A stretch of DNA of 64,000 bases from Ruminococcaceae bacterium P7 (GCA_900100595.1 FMUA01000002.1:62001-126000), one strand, 5' to 3'. Counted from the first letter of the stretch, positions 45,004 to 53,232 are shown. Notes: generated from the letters alone by a model not told the origin. A program made the numbers and translations.

Positions 45004-45375
45004 ATGCAGCTTAAAGAATCCGGTGAAATGTACCTGGAGACCATTTTGATTCTCAGCAACCGAAAGGGCTTTGTCCGCTCGATCGACGTCTGCGAGGAAA
45101 TGGGCTACTCCAAGCCAAGCGTCAGCCGCGCGGTCGGAATCCTGCGTGACGGAGGCTATATCACCGTTGCCCGCGACGGCGGTCTGCACCTGACCGAAGC
45201 GGGACTTGAGGTCGCGGAACGCACCTATGAACGCCACAATGTTCTCAGCGAACTGTTCATGACGCTCGGCGTAGAAAAGGAAACCGCTGTCAACGACGCC
45301 TGCAAAATTGAACACGTCATCAGCAGCAGGACCTTTGACGCGCTGAAAAAGCATCTCAACGAGGATTTGAAATAA
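45004..45375 (+). CDS. DtxR-family metal-dependent regulator, minimal form
   Basis: 123 residues. Winged helix-turn-helix (about 1-65: VRSIDVCEEMGYSKPSVSRAV) followed by the dimerisation/metal domain; no C-terminal SH3 domain. Likely metal ligands: Met9, Cys100, Glu103 and His104 in DACKIEHVIS match the iron site of DtxR (Met10, Cys102, Glu105, His106), where MntR has Glu instead of Cys. His78 and Glu83 match the second site, but Asn97 stands where DtxR has His98. Iron sensing is therefore more likely than manganese. Start ATG 45004 is set by a GGGAG site and by the promoter, which lies within the longer frame. Confidence 0.82.
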   Translation: MQLKESGEMYLETILILSNRKGFVRSIDVCEEMGYSKPSVSRAVGILRDGGYITVARDGGLHLTEAGLEVAERTYERHNVLSELFMTLGVEKETAVNDACKIEHVISSRTFDALKKHLNEDLK

Positions 45376-45381
45376 GCTTTA

Positions 45382-45452
45382 GGGAATCTCTAATAATTCA
45401 ATGCCGTGAAGATTCCGTGCTTATGTTCGGTAAGGAATTTTTAGAGGTTCCC
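45382..45452. mobile_element. Foldback MITE-like element, internally deleted copy C (71 bp)
   Basis: Same ends as copies A and B (GGGAATCTCTAATAATTC and GGAATTTTTAGAGGTTCCC) but about 90 internal bases are missing. The junction lies at ATGCCGTG, where copy B has both ATGTCGTG and ATGCCGTG, so the deletion joins two short direct repeats. Flanked by TTTA on both sides. Starts 6 bases after the DtxR-family stop. Confidence 0.85.
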
Positions 45453-45460
45453 TTTAAAAA

Positions 45461-45497
45461 GCGGACGCCCCTGACAAATTGTCAGGGGCGTATTTTT
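45461..45497. terminator. Bidirectional terminator
   Basis: 11-bp perfect arms ACGCCCCTGAC (45465-45475) and GTCAGGGGCGT (45481-45491), loop AAATT, followed by ATTTTT on plus and, on minus, CCGCTTTTT. Serves the 41-residue peptide gene and read-through from the regulator. Confidence 0.9.
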
Positions 45498-45506
45498 CAG
45501 CGAAAA

Positions 45507-45632
45507 TTACACCTTGATCTTCGGAACTTCGCCTTCCTCCGTACCACTTGAGACCGGAGGAGATGAAAGGACAACATCTTCCATTTCAAGCACGGTGATT
45601 TCTAGCTCAGGCTTGATAAATTTTTCTTTCAT
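45507..45632 (-). CDS. Small 41-residue protein, possible peptide precursor
   Basis: ATG at 45632 lies seven bases after a perfect AAAGGAG site; the TAA is followed by a strong terminator. The peptide starts MKEKFIKPELEITVLE, continues with an acidic MEDVVLSSPPVSSG and ends KIKV. The N-terminal K-x-x-x-I/L-K-P-E-L-E-I pattern followed by a Ser/Pro/Gly-rich part recalls small precursor-like proteins of ruminal Clostridia, but no maturase gene lies nearby and no function is known to me. It follows the secreted protein gene by 80 bases and no terminator lies between them. Confidence 0.65.
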   Translation of the reverse strand: MKEKFIKPELEITVLEMEDVVLSSPPVSSGTEEGEVPKIKV

Positions 45633-45712
45633 TGCCAAACTCCTTTCATTAAGCAATAGTCTTTTATTCATTCTTTTCATATACGCTGTTCAGACAATTC
45701 ACTGTAACACGA

Positions 45713-47272
45713 TTATCGCAGGATCTGGGCGTACGTATAGTATTGATACAGTTCCTTCATCAGATTCGTCTGCGCCATTTGCGCATAAGTCAGCGCGCAC
45801 ATGGAAATCGTCTTTGTTTTTCCGTTCGGATCCGTAATGGTCGCGGTATAGTAGTCGGCAAGATGCAGTGCGCCGATTCCATACACCTTGGCACGCAGAT
45901 GAATGACGTTGTTTTCGTCGTAAAAACGCTCTGTTACGAAATCCGATACAGGGTTGCCCTGAGAATCCACTACCGATACCGAATAATCATTGATGCTTTG
46001 GTTCGCACCCGCGGTAACGGTGAAGTTGATTTCCGTCTGATATTTCAGAACCAATGAAATCTCTGTTTCCGCGTCAGCGGTGAAATCAGCATCCTTGGTA
46101 ACCGAAATGGGGTAATTATCGGGAACATTCCCTGTCGCCTTGACAGCAGCGCATCCGAGGGATGCATCCGCATTGGGCAGCGCGCCCTGCTTCTGGAAGA
46201 AAAGCTGTGCCTCCGAACCGTAATTCAGCACAGACCGGCAAAGATTTTTCAAATTCTCCGAAACGCCGGAACCACTATAGCCGATCATCAAGCTGCAGTA
46301 GTAAAGGATGGAGTAGTCGCCTTCCTTGATCACGGCGCCCCTGTAACGAACCGTCAGATGGGCAACCTCCGTCATATCCATAGCATAGCAGTTAGCCAGA
46401 GTAAGCTCATTTGAGGAATAGTTGGTGAAGGTGTGGCTGCTGACAGCTCCCTTATAGGTTGACGTTACGGTATAGTCATTCAAGTCGGTATTCTGAGGAA
46501 TACTCTCGACCGTCAGCTTGACCTTGATGGCGTCCTTCAGAACAATGGAAAGCCAATAATCAAGCTCGGGAAGCTCAAACGGTTCCGCTTCGGACGGATA
46601 GTACTCGGAAAATACGGTCGCCTGATCCTCATTCAACGCATTCTGCTTGACCAGATACACAACCGACGAAGTCTCCGATGCTGCCGTCGCAGGACGCGCC
46701 TGAAGCGTTCTGAGGTTAAGATTGACCTCCGCCTGACCGGAAGCACCGCCGTTGATTTTGAAGAAAACGGTAATAAACTCTCTTTTTTCACTCTCGGTTG
46801 TATTATAACCGGAATGAGAAGTGATATTACCCTTGATCGCCTTGATGCCGTTCGGATCGTTCTGATAGGAAACGGGATCCGTGTTGATAACCTGATTGCT
46901 CAGATTGGAAGAAAAGCGCATGAAGTTGTAGGAAGCAACGTCTCCGTTGTCGTCGAAATTGACATTCAGCCCGTCGGTTTCCAAATCGGGCGTCAGAATG
47001 TTGCCGTCGTATTCGAGCGTCCATTCGCCGTTCAGAATTTTGTAGCCCGGCGTATTGATAAAGTAGGTGACCTTCACCATTGTCGCGCCCGCGTCAAGAT
47101 TGATAACGGATTCGGGAAACAATGTGGGTACATTGGAAGTCACCTTCACACTCACCGCGGAACCGTCAGGATCGCTCTCGGCAGAAGCGCTCGTTGTAAA
47201 AAGTGTCATCATTCCCACCAGCAAGGAAAGCGCAAGAAAAATTGAGGTTAGTTTTTTTGTTGTATGTTTCAC
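45713..47272 (-). CDS. Secreted protein with a cohesin-like N-terminal domain
   Basis: 519 residues. GTG start at 47272 after AAAGGAGG. Signal peptide with cleavage near SASAES (about residue 31). Residues about 45-220 show a beta-rich domain with GEWTLEYDGNILTPDL and REFITVFFKINGGASGQAEV, a layout like cohesin or related surface domains; the identity is uncertain. Two further beta-rich regions with repeated patterns such as LTVESIPQNTDLNDYTV and FTVTAGANQSINDYSV (about 250-300 and 420-470) follow, each with a closing SLMIGYSG- or ALTYAQMAQ-type helix. No anchor or dockerin was seen. It is probably cell-surface or extracellular. Confidence 0.7.
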   Translation of the reverse strand: MKHTTKKLTSIFLALSLLVGMMTLFTTSASAESDPDGSAVSVKVTSNVPTLFPESVINLDAGATMVKVTYFINTPGYKILNGEWTLEYDGNILTPDLETDGLNVNFDDNGDVASYNFMRFSSNLSNQVINTDPVSYQNDPNGIKAIKGNITSHSGYNTTESEKREFITVFFKINGGASGQAEVNLNLRTLQARPATAASETSSVVYLVKQNALNEDQATVFSEYYPSEAEPFELPELDYWLSIVLKDAIKVKLTVESIPQNTDLNDYTVTSTYKGAVSSHTFTNYSSNELTLANCYAMDMTEVAHLTVRYRGAVIKEGDYSILYYCSLMIGYSGSGVSENLKNLCRSVLNYGSEAQLFFQKQGALPNADASLGCAAVKATGNVPDNYPISVTKDADFTADAETEISLVLKYQTEINFTVTAGANQSINDYSVSVVDSQGNPVSDFVTERFYDENNVIHLRAKVYGIGALHLADYYTATITDPNGKTKTISMCALTYAQMAQTNLMKELYQYYTYAQILR

Positions 47273-47310
47273 AGCAAGAAACCTCCTTTCGGAAATATTA
47301 ACTCAACTAT

Positions 47311-47339
47311 ATAATACAATAATAATTTAAAAAGGTCAA
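47311..47339 (-). promoter_or_regulatory. Promoter of the secreted protein gene
   Basis: TTGACC (47334-47339 on minus), 17-base spacer, TATTAT (47311-47316). Confidence 0.75.
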
Positions 47340-47381
47340 GAATTTCTTATTAATTTTGTGAATGTCACGAAAAACAGGCTC

Positions 47382-47410
47382 TTTACAAAGCCCGCGAAAA
47401 AGAGTAGAAT
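47382..47410 (+). promoter_or_regulatory. Promoter of maf
   Basis: TTTACA (47382-47387), 17-base spacer, TAGAAT (47405-47410), 27 bases before the ATG. An AGGAGGA site precedes the start. Confidence 0.8.
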
Positions 47411-47436
47411 GATCATCAGAACAGGAGGAATACCTT

Positions 47437-47991
47437 ATGATCATTCTTGCATCCGCGTCTCCCAGACGTCAGGAGCTGCTTCGGCTGCTGGGAGAGGAGT
47501 TCCGCGTCATTCCCGCAGACATCGACGAAAGTGTCACAGAGCATGTGGCGCTGCACCAAATCCCCGCCTATCTCGCGGACAAAAAGGCGGCGTATGTCAG
47601 TGCGCTGCATCCCGGAGATATTGTTCTTGGCTGCGATACAGGCGTGTTTATCGACAACCAGATGATCGGCAAACCGAAAAGCGAACGCGCTGCTTTTGAG
47701 ATCCTCAAAACGCTCTCAGGCAGAACCCACCGCGTAATTACGGGATGCGCGCTGTACAGGGGCGAAAAAAAGCGCGTCTTTTCCGCTGTGACGGAGGTGG
47801 AGTTCTATCCGCTGACCGACGCGGAAATCCGGGCGTATATCGCCACGGGCGAACCGATGGACAAGGCGGGCGCCTACGGCATTCAGGGAAAGGGCGCCCT
47901 GCTGATCAAGGGCATCCGCGGCGACTATTTCAATGTCGTCGGACTGCCTGTCGCCGCCCTCAAACGGGAGCTTGCTGCATTTGCGGAATGA
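47437..47991 (+). CDS. maf: Maf-family nucleoside triphosphate pyrophosphatase
   Basis: 184 residues. Hydrolyses non-canonical or canonical pyrimidine nucleotides, and is linked to arrest of septum formation. Motifs: LASASPRRQELLRLLG at the N-terminus, ADIDESV, and LGCDTGVFIDNQMIGKP with the metal-binding Asp. PMDKAGAYGIQGKGALLIKGI lies near the C-terminus. It is a single-gene unit, convergent with the exporter operon. Confidence 0.95.
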   Translation: MIILASASPRRQELLRLLGEEFRVIPADIDESVTEHVALHQIPAYLADKKAAYVSALHPGDIVLGCDTGVFIDNQMIGKPKSERAAFEILKTLSGRTHRVITGCALYRGEKKRVFSAVTEVEFYPLTDAEIRAYIATGEPMDKAGAYGIQGKGALLIKGIRGDYFNVVGLPVAALKRELAAFAE

Positions 47992-48019
47992 AAAAGGACG
48001 TGCTCTGCACGTCCTTTTT
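47991..48019. terminator. Bidirectional terminator between maf and the Wzt-like gene
   Basis: 13-bp perfect arms AAAAAGGACGTGC (47991-48003) and GCACGTCCTTTTT (48007-48019) with a TCT loop; U-tracts follow on both strands. Confidence 0.93.
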
Positions 48020-48027
48020 CATTCCAT

Positions 48028-49299
48028 TTATTCGATCATCTCGATTCCCTTTGAAACCACGCTGCCCCAGACCTTTTGCCAGCGAAGTCCCGTTTCGGTG
48101 CGCAGACGCTTGAGAATCACCAAGCCTGCGGCATTCTCCACCGTTTCAGGCTCGGCAAAATCATTTTCGCGGGTAAAAAACACATAGCGCGTGTAATAGC
48201 GCCCCTGCGCCAGCGCGGAGATATCCAAAAGAAAGCGTTTGGAAACCCTCTCCCCTTTTTTGCCGCTGAGATTTTGCACCACAAAGGCGGTAATCGGATA
48301 ACGGCGGAAATCGGTAAGCTCAAACCGCAGTCCCATGTTTTCGACATCCTCCAGATATGACCATGTCAGCTCCAGCGGCACCTTATCATCGTCATAAAAG
48401 ACCTGAGAGGTGATACCGTTGAAGCACGCTTTTTCCAGATTGACGCGGTGATGGCGCACAGGCTCCTTGAAGGAGTCGTCCTTATATTCAAACGAAATGA
48501 ACGTATCATTCTCTCCGCCCAGATAGAGCTTGATCGCCTCCTCAACCTCACCGTCGAACGCCTTCTTGCCGTGGTCGAGCACCACGCAGCGGCTGCATAG
48601 CTCCTGAATCGTGCTCATGTTGTGCGAAACATAGAGCACCGTCCGGTTCTCGTCGATCGCCAGCTCACGCATTTTCGCGAGGCACTTGCGCTGGAACTTC
48701 ATATCTCCGACCGCGAGCACCTCATCCATAATCATGATCTCCGCGTCGAGGTGCGCCGCCACGGAAAACGCCAGCTTGACAAACATACCCGAGGAATAGC
48801 GCTTGACGGGAGTGTCGATAAACTGCTCGCACTCCGAAAACTCGATGATCTCGTCGATCTTTTTGTCAACCTCCGTCTTTGTCATGCCCAGTATCGCACC
48901 GTTGAGATAGATGTTTTCCCGTCCCGTCAGCTCGGCGCTGAAGCCCGTTCCGACCTCAAGCATGCTCGCGATTCTTCCGCGGTACATGATGCTGCCGTCT
49001 GTCGGTGAGGTGATGCGCGAAAGCAGCTTGAGAAAGGTTGATTTTCCTGCGCCGTTCGCGCCGATGATCCCCACGCGTTCGCCGCGTCGGATTTCAATGC
49101 TGAAATCATCCAGCGCGGTGAAACGCTCGCCTTTTTCAAAGCTCCTTGCACCGATGAGGCGGTTCGGATCCTCCTTGCCGTGTTTCTTTGCCCACCAGCT
49201 CTGCAAATCACGCCGCAGCGTTCCCGAGCCGATGATGCCAAGCTCATATTCTTTTGTCAGATGTTCCGTTTTAATTACACAGTCCTTGTCCATGCTCAC
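48028..49299 (-). CDS. Polysaccharide/teichoic acid exporter ATP-binding protein (Wzt/TagH-like)
   Basis: 423 residues. ATPase of an ABC exporter for surface polymers. Walker A GANGAGKST, signature region RYSSGMFVKLAFSVA (the atypical YSSGM signature is characteristic of the Wzt/TagH/KpsT group), Walker B DAEIMIMDEVLAVGD, H-loop SHNMSTI. A C-terminal domain of about 170 residues (from about 255) resembles the polymer-binding Wzt_C domain. GTG at 49299 overlaps the permease stop by 4 bases; ATG at 49293 is an alternative start. Confidence 0.92.
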   Translation of the reverse strand: MSMDKDCVIKTEHLTKEYELGIIGSGTLRRDLQSWWAKKHGKEDPNRLIGARSFEKGERFTALDDFSIEIRRGERVGIIGANGAGKSTFLKLLSRITSPTDGSIMYRGRIASMLEVGTGFSAELTGRENIYLNGAILGMTKTEVDKKIDEIIEFSECEQFIDTPVKRYSSGMFVKLAFSVAAHLDAEIMIMDEVLAVGDMKFQRKCLAKMRELAIDENRTVLYVSHNMSTIQELCSRCVVLDHGKKAFDGEVEEAIKLYLGGENDTFISFEYKDDSFKEPVRHHRVNLEKACFNGITSQVFYDDDKVPLELTWSYLEDVENMGLRFELTDFRRYPITAFVVQNLSGKKGERVSKRFLLDISALAQGRYYTRYVFFTRENDFAEPETVENAAGLVILKRLRTETGLRWQKVWGSVVSKGIEMIE

Positions 49300-50138
49300 A
49301 CCGTATCAATAAAATTCTTTTCCACCTTGTTGAACACAATCAGCCCGACGAATACCACCAGTCCCGTCACGGCAACGCTGATCAGCCAGAATACCCAGTG
49401 GAACGCGCCGCTGCCCAGAAATGCATAGCGGTAGGTCTCTACAATCGGCGCCACGGGATTGAGCAGCATCAGCCAGCGAAAGCTTTCGTCGACATTTGAT
49501 ATCGGGTATACAACCGGCGTAATGTACATCAAAAGCGAAACGCCGAAGCCGATCAGAACATTGAGATCGCGGTATTTCGCCGTCAGGGACGACATGATCA
49601 ATCCGATTCCCGTGCTCAGCAGCGCGGTCTGCAGCACCAGCAGGGGCGTCAGCAGCAGCGTCAGATTCGGATGGACATTCGCCCCGAGCACCACATAAAC
49701 GACGACCAGAATCACAAATACACTCGTCTGCAAAATAAAATTGACAAAATTATACACCGCGCCCGCAATCGGCATGACAAGCCGCGGAAAATATACCTTG
49801 CCGAAAATCCGTGCGTTTCCCGTAAAGGTTCCCGAGCTTCTGCCCAGACACGATGAGAAAAATCCCCACAGCACATTGCCCGACATATAAAATAAAAACT
49901 GCGGCATACCGTCGGTGGATACATGCGCGATGATGCCGAAAATAACCGTGAACACGGTGGTGGACATCAACGGCTGGATCACGATCCAGATCGGCCCGAG
50001 GATCGTCTGCTTATAGGCGGTCACCAAATCGCGCTTGACCAACAGGAAGATCAGGTCGCGGTAACGCCACAGCTCCCTGAAATTGATGCCAAACAGCCTG
50101 TTTTTCGCGTCGATATAGGTGATGGAATCGTTTTGCAT
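49296..50138 (-). CDS. Polysaccharide/teichoic acid exporter permease (Wzm/TagG-like)
   Basis: 280 residues with six membrane segments. ABC-2 type membrane protein; RDLVTAYKQTILGPIWIVIQPL near the N-terminus and the GNARIFGKVYFPRLVMP segment after helix 2 are typical of Wzm/TagG. With the ATPase it flips a lipid-linked polymer across the membrane. The polymer is not identified since no synthesis genes lie in the window. Confidence 0.92.
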   Translation of the reverse strand: MQNDSITYIDAKNRLFGINFRELWRYRDLIFLLVKRDLVTAYKQTILGPIWIVIQPLMSTTVFTVIFGIIAHVSTDGMPQFLFYMSGNVLWGFFSSCLGRSSGTFTGNARIFGKVYFPRLVMPIAGAVYNFVNFILQTSVFVILVVVYVVLGANVHPNLTLLLTPLLVLQTALLSTGIGLIMSSLTAKYRDLNVLIGFGVSLLMYITPVVYPISNVDESFRWLMLLNPVAPIVETYRYAFLGSGAFHWVFWLISVAVTGLVVFVGLIVFNKVEKNFIDTV

Positions 50139-50170
50139 TGTATCACTTCCATGATTATCATTTAAAATAT

Positions 50171-50199
50171 ATCATAGCACAACCGCGTTTTTGTGTCAA
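50171..50199 (-). promoter_or_regulatory. Promoter of the exporter operon
   Basis: Exact TTGACA (50194-50199 on minus), 17-base spacer, TATGAT (50171-50176) preceded by TGC (extended -10). It is back to back with the cyclophilin promoter. Confidence 0.85.
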
Positions 50200-50205
50200 T
50201 TACCA

Positions 50206-50234
50206 TTGATTTGTTTTCAAATTCGTGATAGAAT
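50206..50234 (+). promoter_or_regulatory. Promoter of the cyclophilin gene
   Basis: TTGATT (50206-50211), 17-base spacer, TAGAAT (50229-50234). Confidence 0.75.
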
Positions 50235-50268
50235 AAACAGGTATATCATATGAAAGGAAGTTATCAAC

Positions 50269-50958
50269 ATGATAAAAACCAAATCAGCAAGAATCATCAG
50301 TCTTGCCCTCGCGCTTATGCTTGCGTTCTCCGCGGTTACTTTTTCCGCTTGCTCGGGCAAGAGCACAAGCTCCACCGAGGCGACCAAAAAAGCGGAAACC
50401 GCTGCCACTGCCGCGCAGGTGACCACCGCCGCTCCCGCTACTGCGGACGAAGCGACAGGAGAGGTTATCAAGGCGGTTATCGATGTGAAGGACTACGGCG
50501 TAATCAAGCTCGACCTCTATCCCGATGTTGCGCCCAAGACGGTCGCGAACTTCAAGAAGCTCACGGAGAGCGGCTTCTATGACGGCCTGACCTTCCACAG
50601 AATCATGGAGGGCTTCATGATTCAGGGCGGCGATCCCAAGGGCAACGGAACGGGCGGCAGCGATGAAGAAATTTTCGGCGAGTTCACCGCGAACGGCTTC
50701 ACGAATAACCTCAGCCACACCAGAGGCGTTATCTCTATGGCGAGAAACAGCGTTAGCATGGACAGCGCCAGCTCCCAGTTCTTTATTGTTCAACAGGATT
50801 CCACCTTCCTCGACGGTCAGTACGCGTCGTTCGGAAAGGTGACCGAGGGCATGGAGGTCGTCGATCAGATCGCCAAGGATGCGAAGCCGATCGACAACAA
50901 CGGCACCATTCCCTCTGCTCAGCAGCCTGTTATCAACTCCATCACCATCGAAGAATAA
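50269..50958 (+). CDS. Cyclophilin-type peptidyl-prolyl isomerase lipoprotein
   Basis: 229 residues. Lipobox FSAC with the lipidated Cys at 28, a Thr/Ala-rich linker to about residue 65, then a cyclophilin domain: FKKLTESGFYDGLTFHRI, GFMIQGGDPKGNGTGG, SMARNSVSMDSASSQFFI and YASFGKVTEGMEVVD. It would assist folding of secreted proteins outside the membrane. An upstream ATG at 50251 is not in a usable frame; the start at 50269 follows GGAAG. Single-gene unit. Confidence 0.96.
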   Translation: MIKTKSARIISLALALMLAFSAVTFSACSGKSTSSTEATKKAETAATAAQVTTAAPATADEATGEVIKAVIDVKDYGVIKLDLYPDVAPKTVANFKKLTESGFYDGLTFHRIMEGFMIQGGDPKGNGTGGSDEEIFGEFTANGFTNNLSHTRGVISMARNSVSMDSASSQFFIVQQDSTFLDGQYASFGKVTEGMEVVDQIAKDAKPIDNNGTIPSAQQPVINSITIEE

Positions 50959-50965
50959 TTCCGGC

Positions 50966-50997
50966 AAAAGGAGCCTGCCACACGGCAGACTCCTTTT
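50966..50997. terminator. Bidirectional terminator between the cyclophilin gene and tex
   Basis: Arms AAAAGGAG (50966-50973) and CTCCTTTT (50990-50997) extended by CTGCC/GGCAG inside, with an ACAC loop. Confidence 0.9.
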
Positions 50998-51000
50998 CTT

Positions 51001-53148
51001 TTAAAATCTCATTGTCAGGGAGATGCGGTTCTTTTTCGGGTCAACCGAAAGGATCTTGACGTTGACAACGTCGCCGACCTTGAGCACCTCCGACGGGTGG
51101 CGGATATACTTGTCGCAGATCTGCGAGATATGCACCAGACCGTCCTGATGGACGCCGATATCCACAAACGCGCCGAAGTCGATGACGTTTCTGACGGTTC
51201 CCTTCAGCTCCATGCCCTCCTTGAGGTCGTTGATATCGAGCACGTCGGTCCGCAGCATCGGAGCAGGCATTTCGTCACGCGGATCGCGTCCCGGCTTCTG
51301 CAGCTCCTTAACCATGTCGTCGAGCGTCGGCAGTCCGATTCCCAGTGTTTCTGCGAGCGTTTTTGTTCCCTTTGCCTTGACGCGCGCGGCCAGGTCGGGG
51401 AATTTTGCGGATTTTATTTCTTTATCAGAATAATTAACAAGTGACAGCAGTGCTTTCGCACTCTTGTAGCTCTCGGGATGTACGCCCGTGTTGTCGAGCG
51501 GATTCGCGCTCTCGGGCACACGCAGGAAACCTGCGCACTGTTCAAACGCCTTCGGTCCCAGCTTCGGGACCTTTTTTAATTCCGCACGGGAATGAAAAGC
51601 GCCGTTTTCCTCGCGGTAAGCGACAATATTCCTGCAGACCGTCGCGTTGAGTCCCGACACGCGCAGCAGCAGAGCAGGCGACGCGGTATTCAGATCCGCT
51701 CCGACCGAGTTGACGCAGTCCTCGACGACGCCGTCGAGCGCCTCTCCGAGACGCTTCTGCGGCATGTCGTGCTGATACTGACCGACGCCGATCGCCTTTG
51801 GCTCGATTTTTACCAGCTCGGCAAGCGGATCCTGCAGGCGTCTCGCGATGGAAACCGCCGAGCGCAGCGTCAGATCCAGCTCCGGCAGCTCGGTCGCCGC
51901 AAGCTTGGACGCGGAATACACCGAAGCGCCCGCTTCGCTAACGACCATATAGCAGACAGGTCTGCCCGCTTCCTTGATCGCGTCCGCCGCGAACATTTCC
52001 GTCTCCTTGGAGGCGGTGCCGTTGCCGATGGAGATGATGTCGACGCGGTGCTTTTTGATCAGCTGCAGCAGCTTTGCCTTTGATTCCGCCGCGCGTCTCT
52101 CGCCGTGGGTGGGATAAATCACCGCGGTGTCAAGCACCTTGCCCGTGCCGTCGACGACCGCGACCTTGCAGCCCGTGCGGTAGCCGGGGTCCAGTCCGAG
52201 CACGACCTTTCCCTTGACGGGCGGCTGCATGAGCAGCTGCTTGAGGTTGACCGCAAAAACCTTCATCGCGTTCTCCGCCGCTGCTTCGGTCAGCTCGGAG
52301 CGGATTTCACGCTCGATGGACGGATAAATCAGGCGGCGGTAGGCGTCCTCACCTGCCGCGCGGAGCAGGTCGGAGCAAAACGGATTGGTGCCGTGGTCGA
52401 GCAGGTGGAAAATGACCTGCAGCGGTCTTTCCTCGTCCAGCTCCATGCCGACCTTGAGGAAGCCCTCCTTTTCTCCCCTGTTGACGGCAAGCACGCGGTG
52501 TCCCGCGATTTTGCCGACGCTCTCGTTGAAATCATAGTACATGCTGTAGACGCTGTCCTGCTCCGCGTCGGCGGCAACAGAGCGCAGCACTCCCTGCTTG
52601 CGTGCGATTTCACGGATGCGCTTACGGATCTCCGCGCTGTCCGAGACCTGCTCGGCGATAATATCCATCGCGCCCGCGATTGCCTCCTCGGGCGTATTTA
52701 CGCCCTTTTCCTCATTGACGAAATCTGCTGCGGCCGCGTTGGGGTCACAGCCCTTTTCCTGCCTGATGATGACAAGCGCGAGCGGCTCGAGTCCCTTTTC
52801 CTTGGCGACGCTCGCACGCGTCTTGCGCTTGGGCTTGAACGGACGGTAGATATCCTCCAGCTCGCTGAGCGTCTGCGCCTTGTCGAGCGATTGGGAGACC
52901 GCGTCGGTGAGCTTTTCCTGCGCCTCGATCAAGCTGCGGATCTCCTCTCTGCGCTTGTCAAGACCGCGCAGATAATCGAGCTTTTCGCTGAACGCGCGGA
53001 TCAGCTGGTCGTCCATCGAGCCGTGCATTTCCTTGCGGTAACGCGCGATAAACGGAATGGTGTTTCCGTCGTCGAGCAGCGCGATCACGTTCTGCGCGTA
53101 CTCCTCTTTTATGTCAAATTCCTGTGCCAATACTTTTGAATAGTCCAT
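51001..53148 (-). CDS. tex: Tex family RNA-binding protein
   Basis: 715 residues from ATG 53148. Domains in order: N-terminal helical part (IPFIARYRKEMHGSMDD), YqgF/RNase H-like domain (GLDPGYRTGCKVAVVDGTG), helix-hairpin-helix region (NTASPALLLRVSGLN), and a C-terminal S1 domain (GMELKGTVRNVIDFGAFVDIGVHQDGLVH). Tex affects transcription and rRNA/tRNA processing; the Tex of Clostridia is a general stress-tolerance factor. The ATG at 53148 follows TGGAGG. Confidence 0.97.
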   Translation of the reverse strand: MDYSKVLAQEFDIKEEYAQNVIALLDDGNTIPFIARYRKEMHGSMDDQLIRAFSEKLDYLRGLDKRREEIRSLIEAQEKLTDAVSQSLDKAQTLSELEDIYRPFKPKRKTRASVAKEKGLEPLALVIIRQEKGCDPNAAAADFVNEEKGVNTPEEAIAGAMDIIAEQVSDSAEIRKRIREIARKQGVLRSVAADAEQDSVYSMYYDFNESVGKIAGHRVLAVNRGEKEGFLKVGMELDEERPLQVIFHLLDHGTNPFCSDLLRAAGEDAYRRLIYPSIEREIRSELTEAAAENAMKVFAVNLKQLLMQPPVKGKVVLGLDPGYRTGCKVAVVDGTGKVLDTAVIYPTHGERRAAESKAKLLQLIKKHRVDIISIGNGTASKETEMFAADAIKEAGRPVCYMVVSEAGASVYSASKLAATELPELDLTLRSAVSIARRLQDPLAELVKIEPKAIGVGQYQHDMPQKRLGEALDGVVEDCVNSVGADLNTASPALLLRVSGLNATVCRNIVAYREENGAFHSRAELKKVPKLGPKAFEQCAGFLRVPESANPLDNTGVHPESYKSAKALLSLVNYSDKEIKSAKFPDLAARVKAKGTKTLAETLGIGLPTLDDMVKELQKPGRDPRDEMPAPMLRTDVLDINDLKEGMELKGTVRNVIDFGAFVDIGVHQDGLVHISQICDKYIRHPSEVLKVGDVVNVKILSVDPKKNRISLTMRF

Positions 53149-53176
53149 TCTTTGCCTCCAAAATGATGCTTTGCCC

Positions 53177-53205
53177 ATTATAACACAAACAAAACAGAAA
53201 TGCAA
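53177..53205 (-). promoter_or_regulatory. Promoter of tex
   Basis: TTGCAT (53200-53205 on minus), 17-base spacer, consensus TATAAT (53177-53182). Confidence 0.8.
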
Positions 53206-53206
53206 A

Positions 53207-53229
53207 CAGGGCTTGCCTCGCAAGCCCTG
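53207..53229 (-). terminator. Terminator after the GH3 gene
   Basis: 10-bp perfect arms CAGGGCTTGC (53207-53216) and GCAAGCCCTG (53220-53229) with a 3-base loop, then TTTGCATTTC on minus. Directly abuts the -35 of tex. Confidence 0.8.
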
Positions 53230-53232
53230 TGA

